A stretch of 64,000 nt of DNA from Anaerobacillus alkalilacustris (GCF_001866005.1 NZ_MLQR01000031.1:62001-126000), one strand, 5' to 3'; counted from the first letter of the stretch, positions 37,394 to 46,404 are shown. Made by a program: numbers and translations. Notes: generated from the sequence alone by a model not told the origin.

Positions 37394-37542
37394 AATAAAC
37401 GAAAGAAACAAAATCACAATTGTAACTGTACACGCTCATATACGTAATGACTTAAAAGAAAGAAAGTAGGTAAGTAGTTTTAAGTTTGTAAATTTGATAC
37501 AAATCTAACCAATTAATTTATTCCACCCTTTGAAAGTGAAAA

Positions 37543-37579
37543 GTCAGTGGAAGCATTTACAGTTTTAGCTTCCACTGAC
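37543..37579 (-). terminator. Terminator of mtnN
   Basis: GTCAGTGGAAGC pairs perfectly across a 13-base loop; UUUUCAC follows on the minus strand. Confidence 0.82.
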
Positions 37580-37582
37580 CTT

Positions 37583-38281
37583 TCACAGTATTTTCTCTAG
37601 CATATTTTGAACAATAGTATAAGAACGTTCTGATGCGAGGTTAGTAAATTCGGTAAAATTAACATTTGCTTCACCATTTGCTTTGTCTGACATTGATCTA
37701 ATCACAACAAAAGGTATATTATTTAGCATAGCCACATGTGCAACAGAAGCCCCTTCCATCTCCACACATTTTCCTTTAAATACTTTGCCAAGCTCTTCTA
37801 CCTTTTTATGATCAGCAATAAATTGATCTCCACTTAATACCCTTCCTGTTACGACATTTACTCCTTCAAAACAACTTGAGGCTTGTTGAGCTAATTCTAT
37901 AAGCTCAACATCAGCTGGGAAATCAGAAGAATAATCAAACATAGGTACTTCACCTTTTTTAAATCCTAATGCAGATGCATCAAGATCATGCTGGACTGCA
38001 CTAGTAGAAATAACAATATCACCAATATTTAAATCATGGTCAACAGCACCTGCTACTCCTGTAAAAATAATTTTGGAAACAGAAAAGTGATCAATAAGAA
38101 GTTGAGTAGTAATGGCAGCATTGACTTTTCCAACCCCAGATTTACAAATCACTACGTCTTTTCCTTTAAATATGCCAACATAAAAAGTTATTGTCGCCTT
38201 TACAACTTCTTCTTTAAGTTCAATGCTTTCCTTAAATAATCTTATCTCTTCATCCATTGCTCCTATTATTCCAATTGCCAA
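37583..38281 (-). CDS. mtnN: 5'-methylthioadenosine/S-adenosylhomocysteine nucleosidase
   Basis: A 232-residue PNP-family enzyme beginning MAIGIIGAMDEEI from a TTG start. It has FTGVAGAVDHDLNIGDI, SGDQFI and the nucleoside-binding VEMEGASVAHVA, with catalytic Asp in SMSDKANGEA. It removes adenine from MTA and SAH in the methyl cycle. GAGGGTG lies 7 bases before the TTG at 38281; an earlier in-frame TTG overlaps the RBS. Monocistronic; its location differs from B. subtilis, where mtnN is elsewhere. Confidence 0.95.
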   Translation of the reverse strand: MAIGIIGAMDEEIRLFKESIELKEEVVKATITFYVGIFKGKDVVICKSGVGKVNAAITTQLLIDHFSVSKIIFTGVAGAVDHDLNIGDIVISTSAVQHDLDASALGFKKGEVPMFDYSSDFPADVELIELAQQASSCFEGVNVVTGRVLSGDQFIADHKKVEELGKVFKGKCVEMEGASVAHVAMLNNIPFVVIRSMSDKANGEANVNFTEFTNLASERSYTIVQNMLEKIL

Positions 38282-38318
38282 CTTTATGCACCCTCTCAAA
38301 ATATTTTGACCCGACCTT

Positions 38319-38380
38319 TAGAGGTGGTTAACCCTTTAGGTTTTGCAGTGGTGTTTTACTGCCCCTTAAGAACCGAATAA
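38319..38380. repeat. Palindromic element C4 upstream of mtnN
   Basis: Short inverted blocks (AACC/GGTT and GCAGT/ACTGC) followed by CCCCTTAAGAACC. It resembles the tail of element C3 and sequences commonly seen at IS200/IS605 ends. Weak evidence. Confidence 0.35.
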
Positions 38381-38455
38381 TTATGTAGTATATATATTAT
38401 TTTGTTGCCCTCATCAATAACAACATTAACATTCTACCCTGTCTCAAAAAAAATA

Positions 38456-38483
38456 TAAAGAAACCTAGGTAATACCTAGGCTT
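38456..38483 (-). terminator. Terminator of motPS
   Basis: AAGCCTAGG and CCTAGGTTT pair around UAUUA directly after the motS stop; UUUCUUU follows on the minus strand. Confidence 0.72.
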
Positions 38484-39249
38484 AATATAATTCATTTTCA
38501 TTATAGTTAGGATCAGAGATAACAATAACAACACGGCGATTTTTTTGTAGGTTTTCCTTTGTTGTATTTGGAACAACAGGCCTAGTATCTCCATATCCTA
38601 CTGCTAAAAATCGATAAGGAGCTATATCGTTATTTTCTATTAAGAAACGAATGACACTACTTGCTCTTGCCCCAGAAAGCTCCCAATTAGAAGGGTAACG
38701 GTAGGTATTAATTGGTCTACTATCAGTATGGCCTTCTACCTTAACTAAATTCGGTATCGTTTCAAGCAAAGTAGCTACCTTTGTTAAAAAAGGCTTTGCA
38801 CCATCAAGTATTTGTGCTTCTCCTGTTTCAAATAATGTCCGCTCTTGAAGGACAAGAACTACTCCGCGGTCATCTCTAGAGGCTGAAATTACTTCATTCA
38901 ACTGATTATCTATTAAGAATTGTTTCACTTCTTCATACAAGTTGTTTAATTCTTGATTAGTTAGTTCCTCTTTTAACACGTCCTTAAATGGATCGGTAAC
39001 ATCATCAAAAGGATCTCTTTTAATATCGATATCTTCAGCTGGATGATCGAAAGGAATTAATGATGGATAAAACTCAAACATAGCTCGTTGTTGAAAAGAC
39101 TCAGCAACTGCACGAAATTTTGACGCATCAACAACAGACATGGAAAATAAAAGGATAAAAAAGACTAAAATCAGAGTCATTAAGTCAGAAAAGGTTACCA
39201 TCCACTTTGGAGCACCTTTATCTTGCTTTTGCTGGCGCCTACGCTCCAT
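38482..39249 (-). CDS. motS: Flagellar stator subunit MotS (Na+ type)
   Basis: A 255-residue MotB-family protein: a single membrane helix (about 17-38) with the ion-carrying Asp22 in WMVTFSDLMTLIL, a plug/linker and a C-terminal OmpA-like peptidoglycan-binding domain (VEGHTDSRPIN, SGARASSVIRFL, RRVVIVISD). With MotP it forms a stator driving the flagellum by Na+. The ATG at 39249 follows AAGGAGTGG by 6 bases and overlaps the motP 3' end; the open frame reaches 39312 without an RBS. Neighbours (ccpA) match B. subtilis ytxE. Confidence 0.94.
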   Translation of the reverse strand: MERRRQQKQDKGAPKWMVTFSDLMTLILVFFILLFSMSVVDASKFRAVAESFQQRAMFEFYPSLIPFDHPAEDIDIKRDPFDDVTDPFKDVLKEELTNQELNNLYEEVKQFLIDNQLNEVISASRDDRGVVLVLQERTLFETGEAQILDGAKPFLTKVATLLETIPNLVKVEGHTDSRPINTYRYPSNWELSGARASSVIRFLIENNDIAPYRFLAVGYGDTRPVVPNTTKENLQKNRRVVIVISDPNYNENELY

Positions 39250-40051
39250 CAACTGCCACTCCTTCATTCTCTTCAATGTCTCTTTGTTTACTTGTCTCAG
39301 GTAAAAATGCACTTAGCTTTTCTTCTAATATTTTAGGATTTTGTCCTGATTGAACACCAATAACCCCTTCAACGATAATTTGTTTTACAAATACTTCTTC
39401 TTCAGTCTTATTTGCTAGTTTACTAGCCATCGGAATAAAAACTAAGTTAGCAAGTAATGTACCATAAAGTGTCGTAATTAGGGCAATAGCCATATTGGGT
39501 CCTAAAGTTGCAGGATCATTTAAGTTTTGTAGCATTAATACTAAACCAATGAGAGTTCCAATCATTCCCCAAGCTGGTGCGTACTCTCCACACTTTTCAA
39601 TAATTAGGCGTCCTTTCCTATGTCTTTCTTCAGTAGCAACAACCTCAGCCATCATAATGTCCTTAATAATATCAGGTTCAATTCCATCAACAGCTAATAA
39701 AACCCCTTTTCTAATAAAAGGATCGTCTACTTCCTCAAGCGAAACCTCTAAAGCCAAAAGTCCTTCCCGTCTAGCTTTTGTTGACAAATCAACAAAAGTA
39801 TCAATTAACGTAGGTAAATCTTGTTGATCTTCTCGAAAGGCTTCACGAAGCACTTTCGGAACAAGTTTCACTTCAGCAAACGAGAAATTAATCATAATTG
39901 CGCCAACCAAACCACCAATTACAACCAAAACAGAAGATATATGGATAAAATATGCTACACCTGATGGCCCCGCATTATTTAATATCGCAAACATTATTGC
40001 TACAATACCAGCTACAATTCCTATTGGTGTCATTATGTCAAATTTTTTCAT
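39239..40051 (-). CDS. motP: Flagellar stator subunit MotP (Na+ type)
   Basis: A 270-residue MotA-family protein with four membrane helices (about 10-28, 35-55, 155-175 and 185-205) and the cytoplasmic loop that contacts FliG. KCGEYAPAWGMIGTLIGLVLML carries the conserved Pro-rich proton/sodium-channel helix. It pairs with MotS. The position upstream of ccpA and absence of MotA-type features favour MotP. It overlaps motS by 11 bases, giving a coupled two-gene operon. Confidence 0.94.
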   Translation of the reverse strand: MKKFDIMTPIGIVAGIVAIMFAILNNAGPSGVAYFIHISSVLVVIGGLVGAIMINFSFAEVKLVPKVLREAFREDQQDLPTLIDTFVDLSTKARREGLLALEVSLEEVDDPFIRKGVLLAVDGIEPDIIKDIMMAEVVATEERHRKGRLIIEKCGEYAPAWGMIGTLIGLVLMLQNLNDPATLGPNMAIALITTLYGTLLANLVFIPMASKLANKTEEEVFVKQIIVEGVIGVQSGQNPKILEEKLSAFLPETSKQRDIEENEGVAVDGA

Positions 40052-40095
40052 AAACCTCTCCCTAACTACAATACATGAGATATTTAAATATTAAT

Positions 40096-40146
40096 GAGAG
40101 AACTTTAGCTTCTGCATGCCATCTAAGCAAAAACTAAAGTTTCTCA
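40096..40146 (-). terminator. Terminator of ccpA
   Basis: GAGAAACTTTAG and CTAAAGTTCTC arms with a 27-base loop just after the ccpA stop. Weak U-tract. Confidence 0.6.
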
Positions 40147-40149
40147 CCA

Positions 40150-41148
40150 TTATTTGGTTGATTGTCTAAATTCAATACGATGGGGTAATAAGACAACTTC
40201 GTCTGAAACCTCTTCCTTATTCATATACTTTGTTAACAAACGCATTGAAACTGCACCAATATCATACATTGGCTGAACAACAGATGTTAAAGTTGGACGA
40301 ACCATTGCTGCTAACCTTGTGTTATCAAATCCAATTACCTCAATATCATTCGGTACATTGTATCCTTTATCTTGAGCACCATGAATAATTCCTAATGCCA
40401 TTTCATCAGTACCTGCAAATATTGCTGTTGGACGTTCATTTAATCCTAAAAACATTTCCATTGCTTCAATTCCTGAATCATAAGTGTAATCACCAATCAC
40501 AACATAATCATCATTAAAAGTGATATTCGCTTCCTCAATTGCTCTACGGTAACCAGCATACTTTTGGTATCCGTTTACTGGGTCTTCTAGTGAACCTGAT
40601 AGCATAGCAACTTTCGTATGACCATTTTCTATTAAGAACTTTACTGCATCGTAAGCAGCTTGTTCATAATTAATATTAACAGAAGGAAACTCTTTTCCTG
40701 GATCGATAGTTGCCGATAATACGATTGGAACAGGTGAACGTTTAAATTGTTCTACATGTTCTTCCGTTATTTGACTTCCCATAAATACTATTCCATCCAC
40801 TTGTTTTTCAAGTAGCGTATTTAAAAGATGAATTTCTTTCTCCTTATTATGATCAGAGTTACATAGGATGATATTGTATTTATACATTGTTGCTATATCT
40901 TCAATTCCTCTCGCTAATTCAGAGAAAAAGATACTAGAGATGTCCGGGATAATTACTCCAACAGTAGTTGTTCGTTTACTTGCTAACCCCCGTGCAACTG
41001 CATTAGGGCGATAACCTAGCCTTTCAATTGCTTCTAATACTTTCTTTCTTGTTGTTGGTTTTACATTTGGGTTTCCATTAACTACACGAGAAACGGTTGC
41101 CATCGATACTCCTGCTTCTCTTGCAACATCATAAATTGTTGTATTCAC
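40150..41148 (-). CDS. ccpA: Catabolite control protein A
   Basis: A 332-residue LacI-family regulator: HTH ([24 protein letters not shown], residues 3-26), hinge helix ([10 protein letters not shown]) and a periplasmic-binding-like core. With HPr(Ser-P) it binds cre sites and controls carbon catabolite repression and activation. It starts with GTG; GAGGAGG lies 11 bases upstream. Order motPS-ccpA-aroA is as in B. subtilis. A terminator follows aroA upstream, so ccpA probably has its own promoter in the 540-base gap. Confidence 0.97.
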   Translation of the reverse strand: MNTTIYDVAREAGVSMATVSRVVNGNPNVKPTTRKKVLEAIERLGYRPNAVARGLASKRTTTVGVIIPDISSIFFSELARGIEDIATMYKYNIILCNSDHNKEKEIHLLNTLLEKQVDGIVFMGSQITEEHVEQFKRSPVPIVLSATIDPGKEFPSVNINYEQAAYDAVKFLIENGHTKVAMLSGSLEDPVNGYQKYAGYRRAIEEANITFNDDYVVIGDYTYDSGIEAMEMFLGLNERPTAIFAGTDEMALGIIHGAQDKGYNVPNDIEVIGFDNTRLAAMVRPTLTSVVQPMYDIGAVSMRLLTKYMNKEEVSDEVVLLPHRIEFRQSTK

Positions 41149-41639
41149 TGATACGTAAGCCTCCTCTATTTTACCAGTAATTGGTTTTCATATTTTCATG
41201 ATTTTAATGCTATGATACGACACATTTAGGAGGTCTGCAATCACTTACTGTACTTATATCGACAAAAAACATTCTTTTTTTAGTTGAAATGAATATTTTC
41301 AATCTTAACAATTTATACCATTCGTGATTTCTAGTCCTAATGTTATTGTACACCACAATCGACAAAAGAGTGTATACTTGATTTGTTTTTCGTTTTATTT
41401 TTACAAATTTCGATTATTTATACAACCATTTTCTGTTAGAATATCTCCAATTGTGAATTCGTATACTTTTACTCATAAAATGAAGCGTATAAATATTTTT
41501 TCTATGCTAGTAATTTTCATTTCAACTAATTAATTACTGTTCCACTTATAGAAATATACAATTAGTCGCTAATTAGATATTTCACATTAACGTTTGTTAC
41601 GCGGTGTTATGTCTCTAAATTGTGTATCCATAAGAATAT
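41149..41639. other. Region upstream of ccpA, no gene recognised
   Basis: About 490 AT-rich bases; the short open frames have no RBS and poor composition. It should hold the ccpA promoter. I see no repeat of the three dispersed families. Confidence 0.5.
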
Positions 41640-41646
41640 ATAGAAA

Positions 41647-41673
41647 GACCTTCCACATAATCTGCAGAAGGCC
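41647..41673 (-). terminator. Terminator of aroA
   Basis: GGCCTTC and GAAGGTC pair (one G-U) around a 12-base loop; UUUCUAUAU follows on the minus strand. Confidence 0.7.
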
Positions 41674-41690
41674 GTTAGTATCTATTATTT

Positions 41691-42767
41691 TTATAGTTTG
41701 TATAACCCTGAACCTCGGAGGTCATCCATAAACTTAGCAAATTGATCGAAATCCATTTGTTGCGCTGAATCGGAAAGGGCTACTGCTGGATCTGGATGTA
41801 CTTCAGCCATCACTGCATCAGCACCAATTGCAAGTGCTGCTTTAGCAGTTGGAAGTAGTAGGTCTCTTCTTCCTGTCGAATGTGTAACATCAACTAATAC
41901 CGGTAGGTGTGTTTCCTGCTTTAAAATTGGTACAGCCGAAATATCTAATGTGTTACGAGTTGCTTTTTCATACGTCCGAATTCCTCGTTCGCACAACATG
42001 ATATTTCCGTTCCCTTTTGAAATAATGTACTCAGCTGCATTAATAAATTCCTCAATTGTTGCCGATAAACCACGCTTTAATAATACTGGTTTTTTAACTG
42101 AACCTGCCGCTTTTAGTAATTCAAAATTTTGCATGTTCCTTGCACCTATTTGAATTACATCAATATATTCAACAGCTAGTTCTATATCTTTAGGATCAAC
42201 AATTTCACTAATAACTGCCATATTAAATTCATCAGCTACCCGCTTTAATATTTTTAACCCTTCTAATCCAAGTCCCTGGAAATCATAAGGAGAAGTTCTA
42301 GGTTTAAATGCTCCACCACGAAGCAACTTTACCCCTTGCTCTTTTAACACTTTAGCAACACTAGCAACTTGTTCATAGCTCTCTACTGAACAAGGTCCAG
42401 CAATTAAACGTTGCTTACCATCACCAATTGTCTCACCTCTAACATCAACAATTGTATCTTCAGGTTGTTTCTTTCTAGAAACTAATAAAGTGTTTCGACT
42501 ATCATCTTCTTGGAGTTCTAGACTTAATTTAAAGATTTGTTTAAATATATGTTGTAACGTTGCGGTATCAAATGGGCCTTCATTCTTTTCTGCAATCATA
42601 TCTAACATTTTTCTTTCACGGACTGGATCAAAACGATTTACACCCTGTGTTTTTTTTACTTGACCAATTTCTTGAACTAATTTAGCCCTTTCATTAATGA
42701 TATTCAATAATTTAAGGTTAACATCATCTAACTTGTCTCTCAACTCTTCTAATTGTTCATTCCCCAT
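41691..42767 (-). CDS. aroA: Bifunctional DAHP synthase / chorismate mutase
   Basis: A 358-residue fusion: an AroQ-type chorismate mutase at the N-terminus (about 1-85, [20 protein letters not shown]) and a class I beta DAHP synthase (about 100-358; [30 protein letters not shown]). It commits erythrose 4-phosphate and PEP to aromatic synthesis, with the mutase part mediating feedback by chorismate/prephenate. The ATG at 42767 has GGAGTG upstream; the open frame begins 6 codons before. Next to ccpA as in B. subtilis aroA(G). Confidence 0.96.
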   Translation of the reverse strand: MGNEQLEELRDKLDDVNLKLLNIINERAKLVQEIGQVKKTQGVNRFDPVRERKMLDMIAEKNEGPFDTATLQHIFKQIFKLSLELQEDDSRNTLLVSRKKQPEDTIVDVRGETIGDGKQRLIAGPCSVESYEQVASVAKVLKEQGVKLLRGGAFKPRTSPYDFQGLGLEGLKILKRVADEFNMAVISEIVDPKDIELAVEYIDVIQIGARNMQNFELLKAAGSVKKPVLLKRGLSATIEEFINAAEYIISKGNGNIMLCERGIRTYEKATRNTLDISAVPILKQETHLPVLVDVTHSTGRRDLLLPTAKAALAIGADAVMAEVHPDPAVALSDSAQQMDFDQFAKFMDDLRGSGLYKL

Positions 42768-42902
42768 TGTTACCACACTCCTCAATTAGTATTTAAAAGT
42801 TTTGAAAAATATGTTACATTTCTTATAAGTTAGGGATTATTATAAACGATTATAATTTACTTGTCACGACTTTTATCTTTATTGATTAAACGCTTTTAAG
42901 CG

Positions 42903-42916
42903 CTAAAGCGCTTTGA
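42903..42916. promoter_or_regulatory. Possible cre-like palindrome upstream of aroA
   Basis: CTAAAGCGCTTTGA matches 11 of 14 positions of TGAAAGCGCTTTCA. It lies within a longer palindrome 136 bases before aroA. It misses the strictly conserved TG at the left end, so CcpA binding is uncertain. Confidence 0.25.
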
Positions 42917-42965
42917 TTATATATTACAATATCTTTATGAAACTATTATATTAATAGTAACAAAC

Positions 42966-43119
42966 AAGAAAAGCGCAAGGCGCCCGCCTATCGGCGACAA
43001 ACACTGGAAGACCTGCTCGTAGCGGTCGGGGTTTGACCGAAAGAGAAGGTCTGAAGTGATCGAGCCGATGGCGCCTGGAGCTAGACAGTTTCCAAGTTAG
43101 AAATTTATAAATTTTGATT
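42966..43119 (+). repeat. Modular palindromic repeat, type A (copy A6)
   Basis: A complete 154-bp copy immediately upstream of the FtsA-like gene, ending 44 bases before its start codon. Confidence 0.9.
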
Positions 43120-43163
43120 ATATTCAAAGTACTTTAAACAATTTATCTAAGTAGGTGTACTAA

Positions 43164-45332
43164 ATGACATCACATTCTGATTTACCAATTTTCGGTTTAG
43201 ATATCGGTACTCGATCTGTTGTTGGTTTATTATTGAAGAATAATAACACAGGATATGAAATTCTAGATATTGAAATTCAAGAACATGAAGATCGTTCGAT
43301 GCTAGATGGACAAATTCATAATGTTCTTTCCGTCACAAAAGTCATTACTTCTATTAAAGAAAAGTTAGAGCAGAAACATGGACCTTTACATAAAGTATGT
43401 GTAGCAGCTGCAGGCCGCTCCCTAAAAACTAAAAGAGCAATTGTTGAACTTGACATATCAAAAAAACCAATATTTGAACACCAAGATATATTACATTTAG
43501 AACTTAGTGCTGTCCAAAAAGCACAATATGAAATAGCACAAGAGTATGAAGGAAAAAGTGTTAATTATTTCTGCGTTGGTTATTCAGTTTTATCCTATCA
43601 ATTAGACGGAGAAGAAATTGGTAGTCTTGTTGATCAAAGCGGGTATGTTGCTTCAGTTGAAGTAATTGCCACCTTCTTGCCTAAGGTAGTTGTAGAGTCT
43701 CTACTTGCTGCTCTAAGTCGTTCTGGATTAGAGCTTGAAGCCTTAACACTAGAACCAATTGCTGCAATTAATGTTCTAATCCCACCTACAATGAGACGGT
43801 TAAATGTTGCACTTGTAGATATCGGTGCTGGTACTTCCGATATTGCCATCACCGATTCAGGTACTGTTACAGCTTATGGCATGGTCCCTATTGCCGGGGA
43901 TGAAATTACTGAAGCAATTAGTGATCACTTTCTATTAGATTTTCCGGAAGCTGAAATTGTAAAACGACAATTAACATGGCAAGATGAAGTAGTACTTACT
44001 GATATTCTTGGTTTTGAAACTTCCTTATCAAAAGAAGATATTATTGAACCAATATCAAAAGCTATTAAAACTCTCGCTACCGAAATAACGACAGAAATTC
44101 TTAACTTAAATAAAAAATCACCCAAAGCTGTAATGCTAGTTGGCGGTGGCAGTCTCACTCCTAACTTAGCTCGATACATTGCCAACTCGTTACAATTACC
44201 TGAAAATAGAGTTGCCATTAGAGGAATTGATGCAATAAAGTCTCTTATTATTCCTGAAGATATAAAAGCTGGTCCAGAGCTCGTCACACCTATTGGAATA
44301 GCAATTGCAGCGAAAGAAAGTCCAGTTGAGTATGTAAGTATTAAGGTAAACGACCAAATCATTCGACTCTTTGATATTAAAAAGTTAACAGTGGGTGATG
44401 GGTTATTAGCCGCAGGTATAGAGCTTTCAAAACTATATGGTAAACCTGGCATGGCTATTATGGTAAAAGTAAATGAACGATTAATTTCGATTCCAGGCGA
44501 ACACGGACACCCACCAAGATTAGAAAAAAATCACCAATCCTGTAGCCTAGATGCACCATTGAAAGACGGAGACACGATCATTGTTCAAAGTGGTGCCAAT
44601 GGAAAAGATGCCAAGGCTACCATTGGTGATGTAATAGAAACACTACCAACGAAAGCAATATCGATAAATGAGAAAATGTATACTCTACAGGCAACTATCC
44701 TAAAAAATGGACAACAGGCACTACTAACCGAGAAAATTGTGGACCGAGATGAAATAATAGTCCAATCAGCTAATTCAATCGAAGAAGTACTGGCTTCATT
44801 AAAGTTGTATGATATGATCGAGCAAATAAAACCTTTTAACGTACATATTAATGGCAGCCAAGTTATTTTTAACAATGAAGACACATTAGTAAAAAACGGC
44901 AAAAAAACTACTAGGAATGCTCTAGTCCAAGATGGAGACTTTTTGTCGATAAAAATGAAAAGCCAACCATTCATCACTCTTGAAGAATTGCTTATTCACG
45001 AAAAAATTGAAGCTAGTTATTATATAACTGTATATTTCAATGGAGAATCCATTGAAATTTCCAAACCATTAGTCATTCCAAAACGAGGGGATGACTTGCT
45101 TACTGAAAAAAGTCCTATATACGCTGGGGATAGTCTAACAATCACCTTGAACAAAAAGGAGACATTTATTTTTCAGGACATCTTTCGATTTGTTGACTTC
45201 AACTTAACAGCCCAAGAAAATAAAACACTTATTATTTTAAGAAATGAAAAAGATGCTACTTTTTCAACTCCAATTCATACAGGTGATCACCTCGAAATAA
45301 AATGGGTGGAAAAGAAAAGTAATAAAAGCTAG
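43164..45332 (+). CDS. FtsA/PilM-like ATPase fused to tandem beta-grasp-like repeats
   Basis: A 722-residue protein. Residues 1-385 form an actin-like ATPase: phosphate-1 IFGLDIGTRSVVG (9-21), phosphate-2 VALVDIGAGTSDIAI (215-229), adenosine motif LVGGGSLTPNL (325-335), with an FtsA-type inserted 1C-like region. Residues 390-722 are not FtsA: a motif of the form G-D-x-[IL]-x-[IV] recurs at 466, 526, 588, 651 and 703 after N-G-x strands, roughly every 60 residues, as in ThiS/MoaD/ubiquitin-like beta-grasp folds. No membrane helix or FtsZ-binding C-terminal peptide is seen. It sits alone between aroA and ytxJ, with RBS AGTAGGTG and its own terminator. Function unknown; envelope or division assembly is plausible. 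Confidence 0.8.
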   Translation: MTSHSDLPIFGLDIGTRSVVGLLLKNNNTGYEILDIEIQEHEDRSMLDGQIHNVLSVTKVITSIKEKLEQKHGPLHKVCVAAAGRSLKTKRAIVELDISKKPIFEHQDILHLELSAVQKAQYEIAQEYEGKSVNYFCVGYSVLSYQLDGEEIGSLVDQSGYVASVEVIATFLPKVVVESLLAALSRSGLELEALTLEPIAAINVLIPPTMRRLNVALVDIGAGTSDIAITDSGTVTAYGMVPIAGDEITEAISDHFLLDFPEAEIVKRQLTWQDEVVLTDILGFETSLSKEDIIEPISKAIKTLATEITTEILNLNKKSPKAVMLVGGGSLTPNLARYIANSLQLPENRVAIRGIDAIKSLIIPEDIKAGPELVTPIGIAIAAKESPVEYVSIKVNDQIIRLFDIKKLTVGDGLLAAGIELSKLYGKPGMAIMVKVNERLISIPGEHGHPPRLEKNHQSCSLDAPLKDGDTIIVQSGANGKDAKATIGDVIETLPTKAISINEKMYTLQATILKNGQQALLTEKIVDRDEIIVQSANSIEEVLASLKLYDMIEQIKPFNVHINGSQVIFNNEDTLVKNGKKTTRNALVQDGDFLSIKMKSQPFITLEELLIHEKIEASYYITVYFNGESIEISKPLVIPKRGDDLLTEKSPIYAGDSLTITLNKKETFIFQDIFRFVDFNLTAQENKTLIILRNEKDATFSTPIHTGDHLEIKWVEKKSNKS

Positions 45333-45349
45333 GACAATTCCTAGCTTTT
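45324..45349 (+). terminator. Terminator of the FtsA-like gene
   Basis: A perfect 11-bp stem (AAAAGCTAGGA), 4-base loop, TTTTTA exit; the stop codon TAG lies in the ascending arm. Confidence 0.85.
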
Positions 45350-45353
45350 TACA

Positions 45354-45438
45354 TAATCAGAATTTATAATTTTCTAACTCGGAAACTGTCTAGCGCAAGC
45401 AGCCTACGAGCTCGTTACCAGGGCGCTAGCGCTTATCT
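45354..45438 (-). repeat. Modular palindromic repeat, minimal type B (copy Bm3)
   Basis: 85 bp in reverse orientation with GCGCTAGCGC and GGTAACGAGCTCGTAGG arms; close to copy Bm1. Confidence 0.85.
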
Positions 45439-45441
45439 CGT

Positions 45442-45768
45442 TTATGTATTGGTGTTCTCTTTCAAGTTTTTATACGTAATATTCCAATGTGAAGTATGCC
45501 ATATAACATTTTTGTTTTTAAACAGCAAAACTTGAGGACTTTCATGTTTAATTGCAAATTTCTCAGCTACTTCGTTGGAAAAAGCTCTTTCTTCTTGAAC
45601 ATTTAAGTAGTAAACCGATTCTTCTTGCTCAGTTGCAAATTTATTATACTCTTTAAGTGCTTCATGACTAATTGGACACGTGATACTATTTTTTAACAAA
45701 ATTAATGAATTTCTTTCCTGTAGTAATTGATCTAACTCTTGGAACGATGTAAGCTTTATTAGCGTCAT
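45442..45768 (-). CDS. ytxJ: Bacillithiol-system redox protein YtxJ (BrxC)
   Basis: A 108-residue thioredoxin-fold protein with the monothiol TCPIS motif (ITCPISHEA, around residue 30), as in B. subtilis YtxJ/BrxC, thought to act in de-bacillithiolation. The conserved cis-Pro strand SPQVLLFK follows. Last of the ytxGHJ genes; 174 bases and a hairpin separate it from ytxH. AAAGGAG lies before the ATG. Convergent with the FtsA-like gene. Confidence 0.92.
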   Translation of the reverse strand: MTLIKLTSFQELDQLLQERNSLILLKNSITCPISHEALKEYNKFATEQEESVYYLNVQEERAFSNEVAEKFAIKHESPQVLLFKNKNVIWHTSHWNITYKNLKENTNT

Positions 45769-45875
45769 TCTTACTCTCCTTTTTTAGAAAACTTTAATTT
45801 TTCGCAAATCACTTATCAGTAGCGAAATCCTTAGTCTTAGTATCATTATCTTACATATTTACTTTGTATTTAGAA

Positions 45876-45910
45876 AATGAAGGCCTGTCGTTTCATTGAC
45901 AGCCTTCATT
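45876..45910 (-). terminator. Hairpin between ytxH and ytxJ
   Basis: AATGAAGGC...GCCTTCATT with inner GTC/GAC pairing. It may end or attenuate the ytxGH transcript before ytxJ. Confidence 0.65.
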
Positions 45911-45942
45911 TATTAAAAAACAAAATAACTATTCGATTAAAT

Positions 45943-46404
45943 TTAGTCTTTAGTAGGTGCTACCTCTTCTTTGGCCTCATCATTAATTGTATCGTCTTGT
46001 ACAGCAACTTCATTACGTACAGTTTCTACAATTTCTGAACTACTACTCCTTAGACCCTCGGTTAATTCGTCAGCAGATTGACTTATTTCCTCAACATCAC
46101 GCTTTACACTTTCTGATAATTCTTTTACACGATCTAATAACTGTGAGGATTGCTCTGAAACTGCTTTGACAAGAGTTGAAGACTTTTCTTTTGCAAACGA
46201 AGCATATTCTGTACCTTTTTCAAATGCCGTATGAGTGATTTCATTAGTTTTATCACGGGCTGATTGTGCTTGGATATTAATATCTTCTCTTAACTCTTTT
46301 CCAGATTTAGGAGCCAGTAAAAGAGCAGATGCAGCACCAACTAATCCTCCAACTAATGCTCCAATTAAAAAATCTTTCGTGTTCATATTATTATCGTTAC
46401 TCAT
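45943..46404 (-). CDS. ytxH: YtxH-domain general stress protein
   Basis: A 153-residue protein with the YtxH signature: a Gly/Ala-rich membrane helix (FLIGALVGGLVGAASALLLAP, residues 12-32) followed by PKSGKELRED and a long amphipathic, coiled-coil C-terminus ending in an acidic stretch. It is induced by general stress in B. subtilis; molecular role unknown. AAGGAGGA precedes the ATG. It follows ytxG closely in the same operon. Confidence 0.92.
   Translation of the reverse strand: MSNDNNMNTKDFLIGALVGGLVGAASALLLAPKSGKELREDINIQAQSARDKTNEITHTAFEKGTEYASFAKEKSSTLVKAVSEQSSQLLDRVKELSESVKRDVEEISQSADELTEGLRSSSSEIVETVRNEVAVQDDTINDEAKEEVAPTKD

Noticed and set aside
41324..41533. A 69-codon plus-strand open frame upstream of ccpA
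   Set aside because: AT-rich, hydrophobic by composition, no RBS.
43925..44452. A long antisense frame (175 codons) inside the FtsA-like gene
   Set aside because: It is on the opposite strand of a strongly supported gene, with codon use mirroring the real frame.
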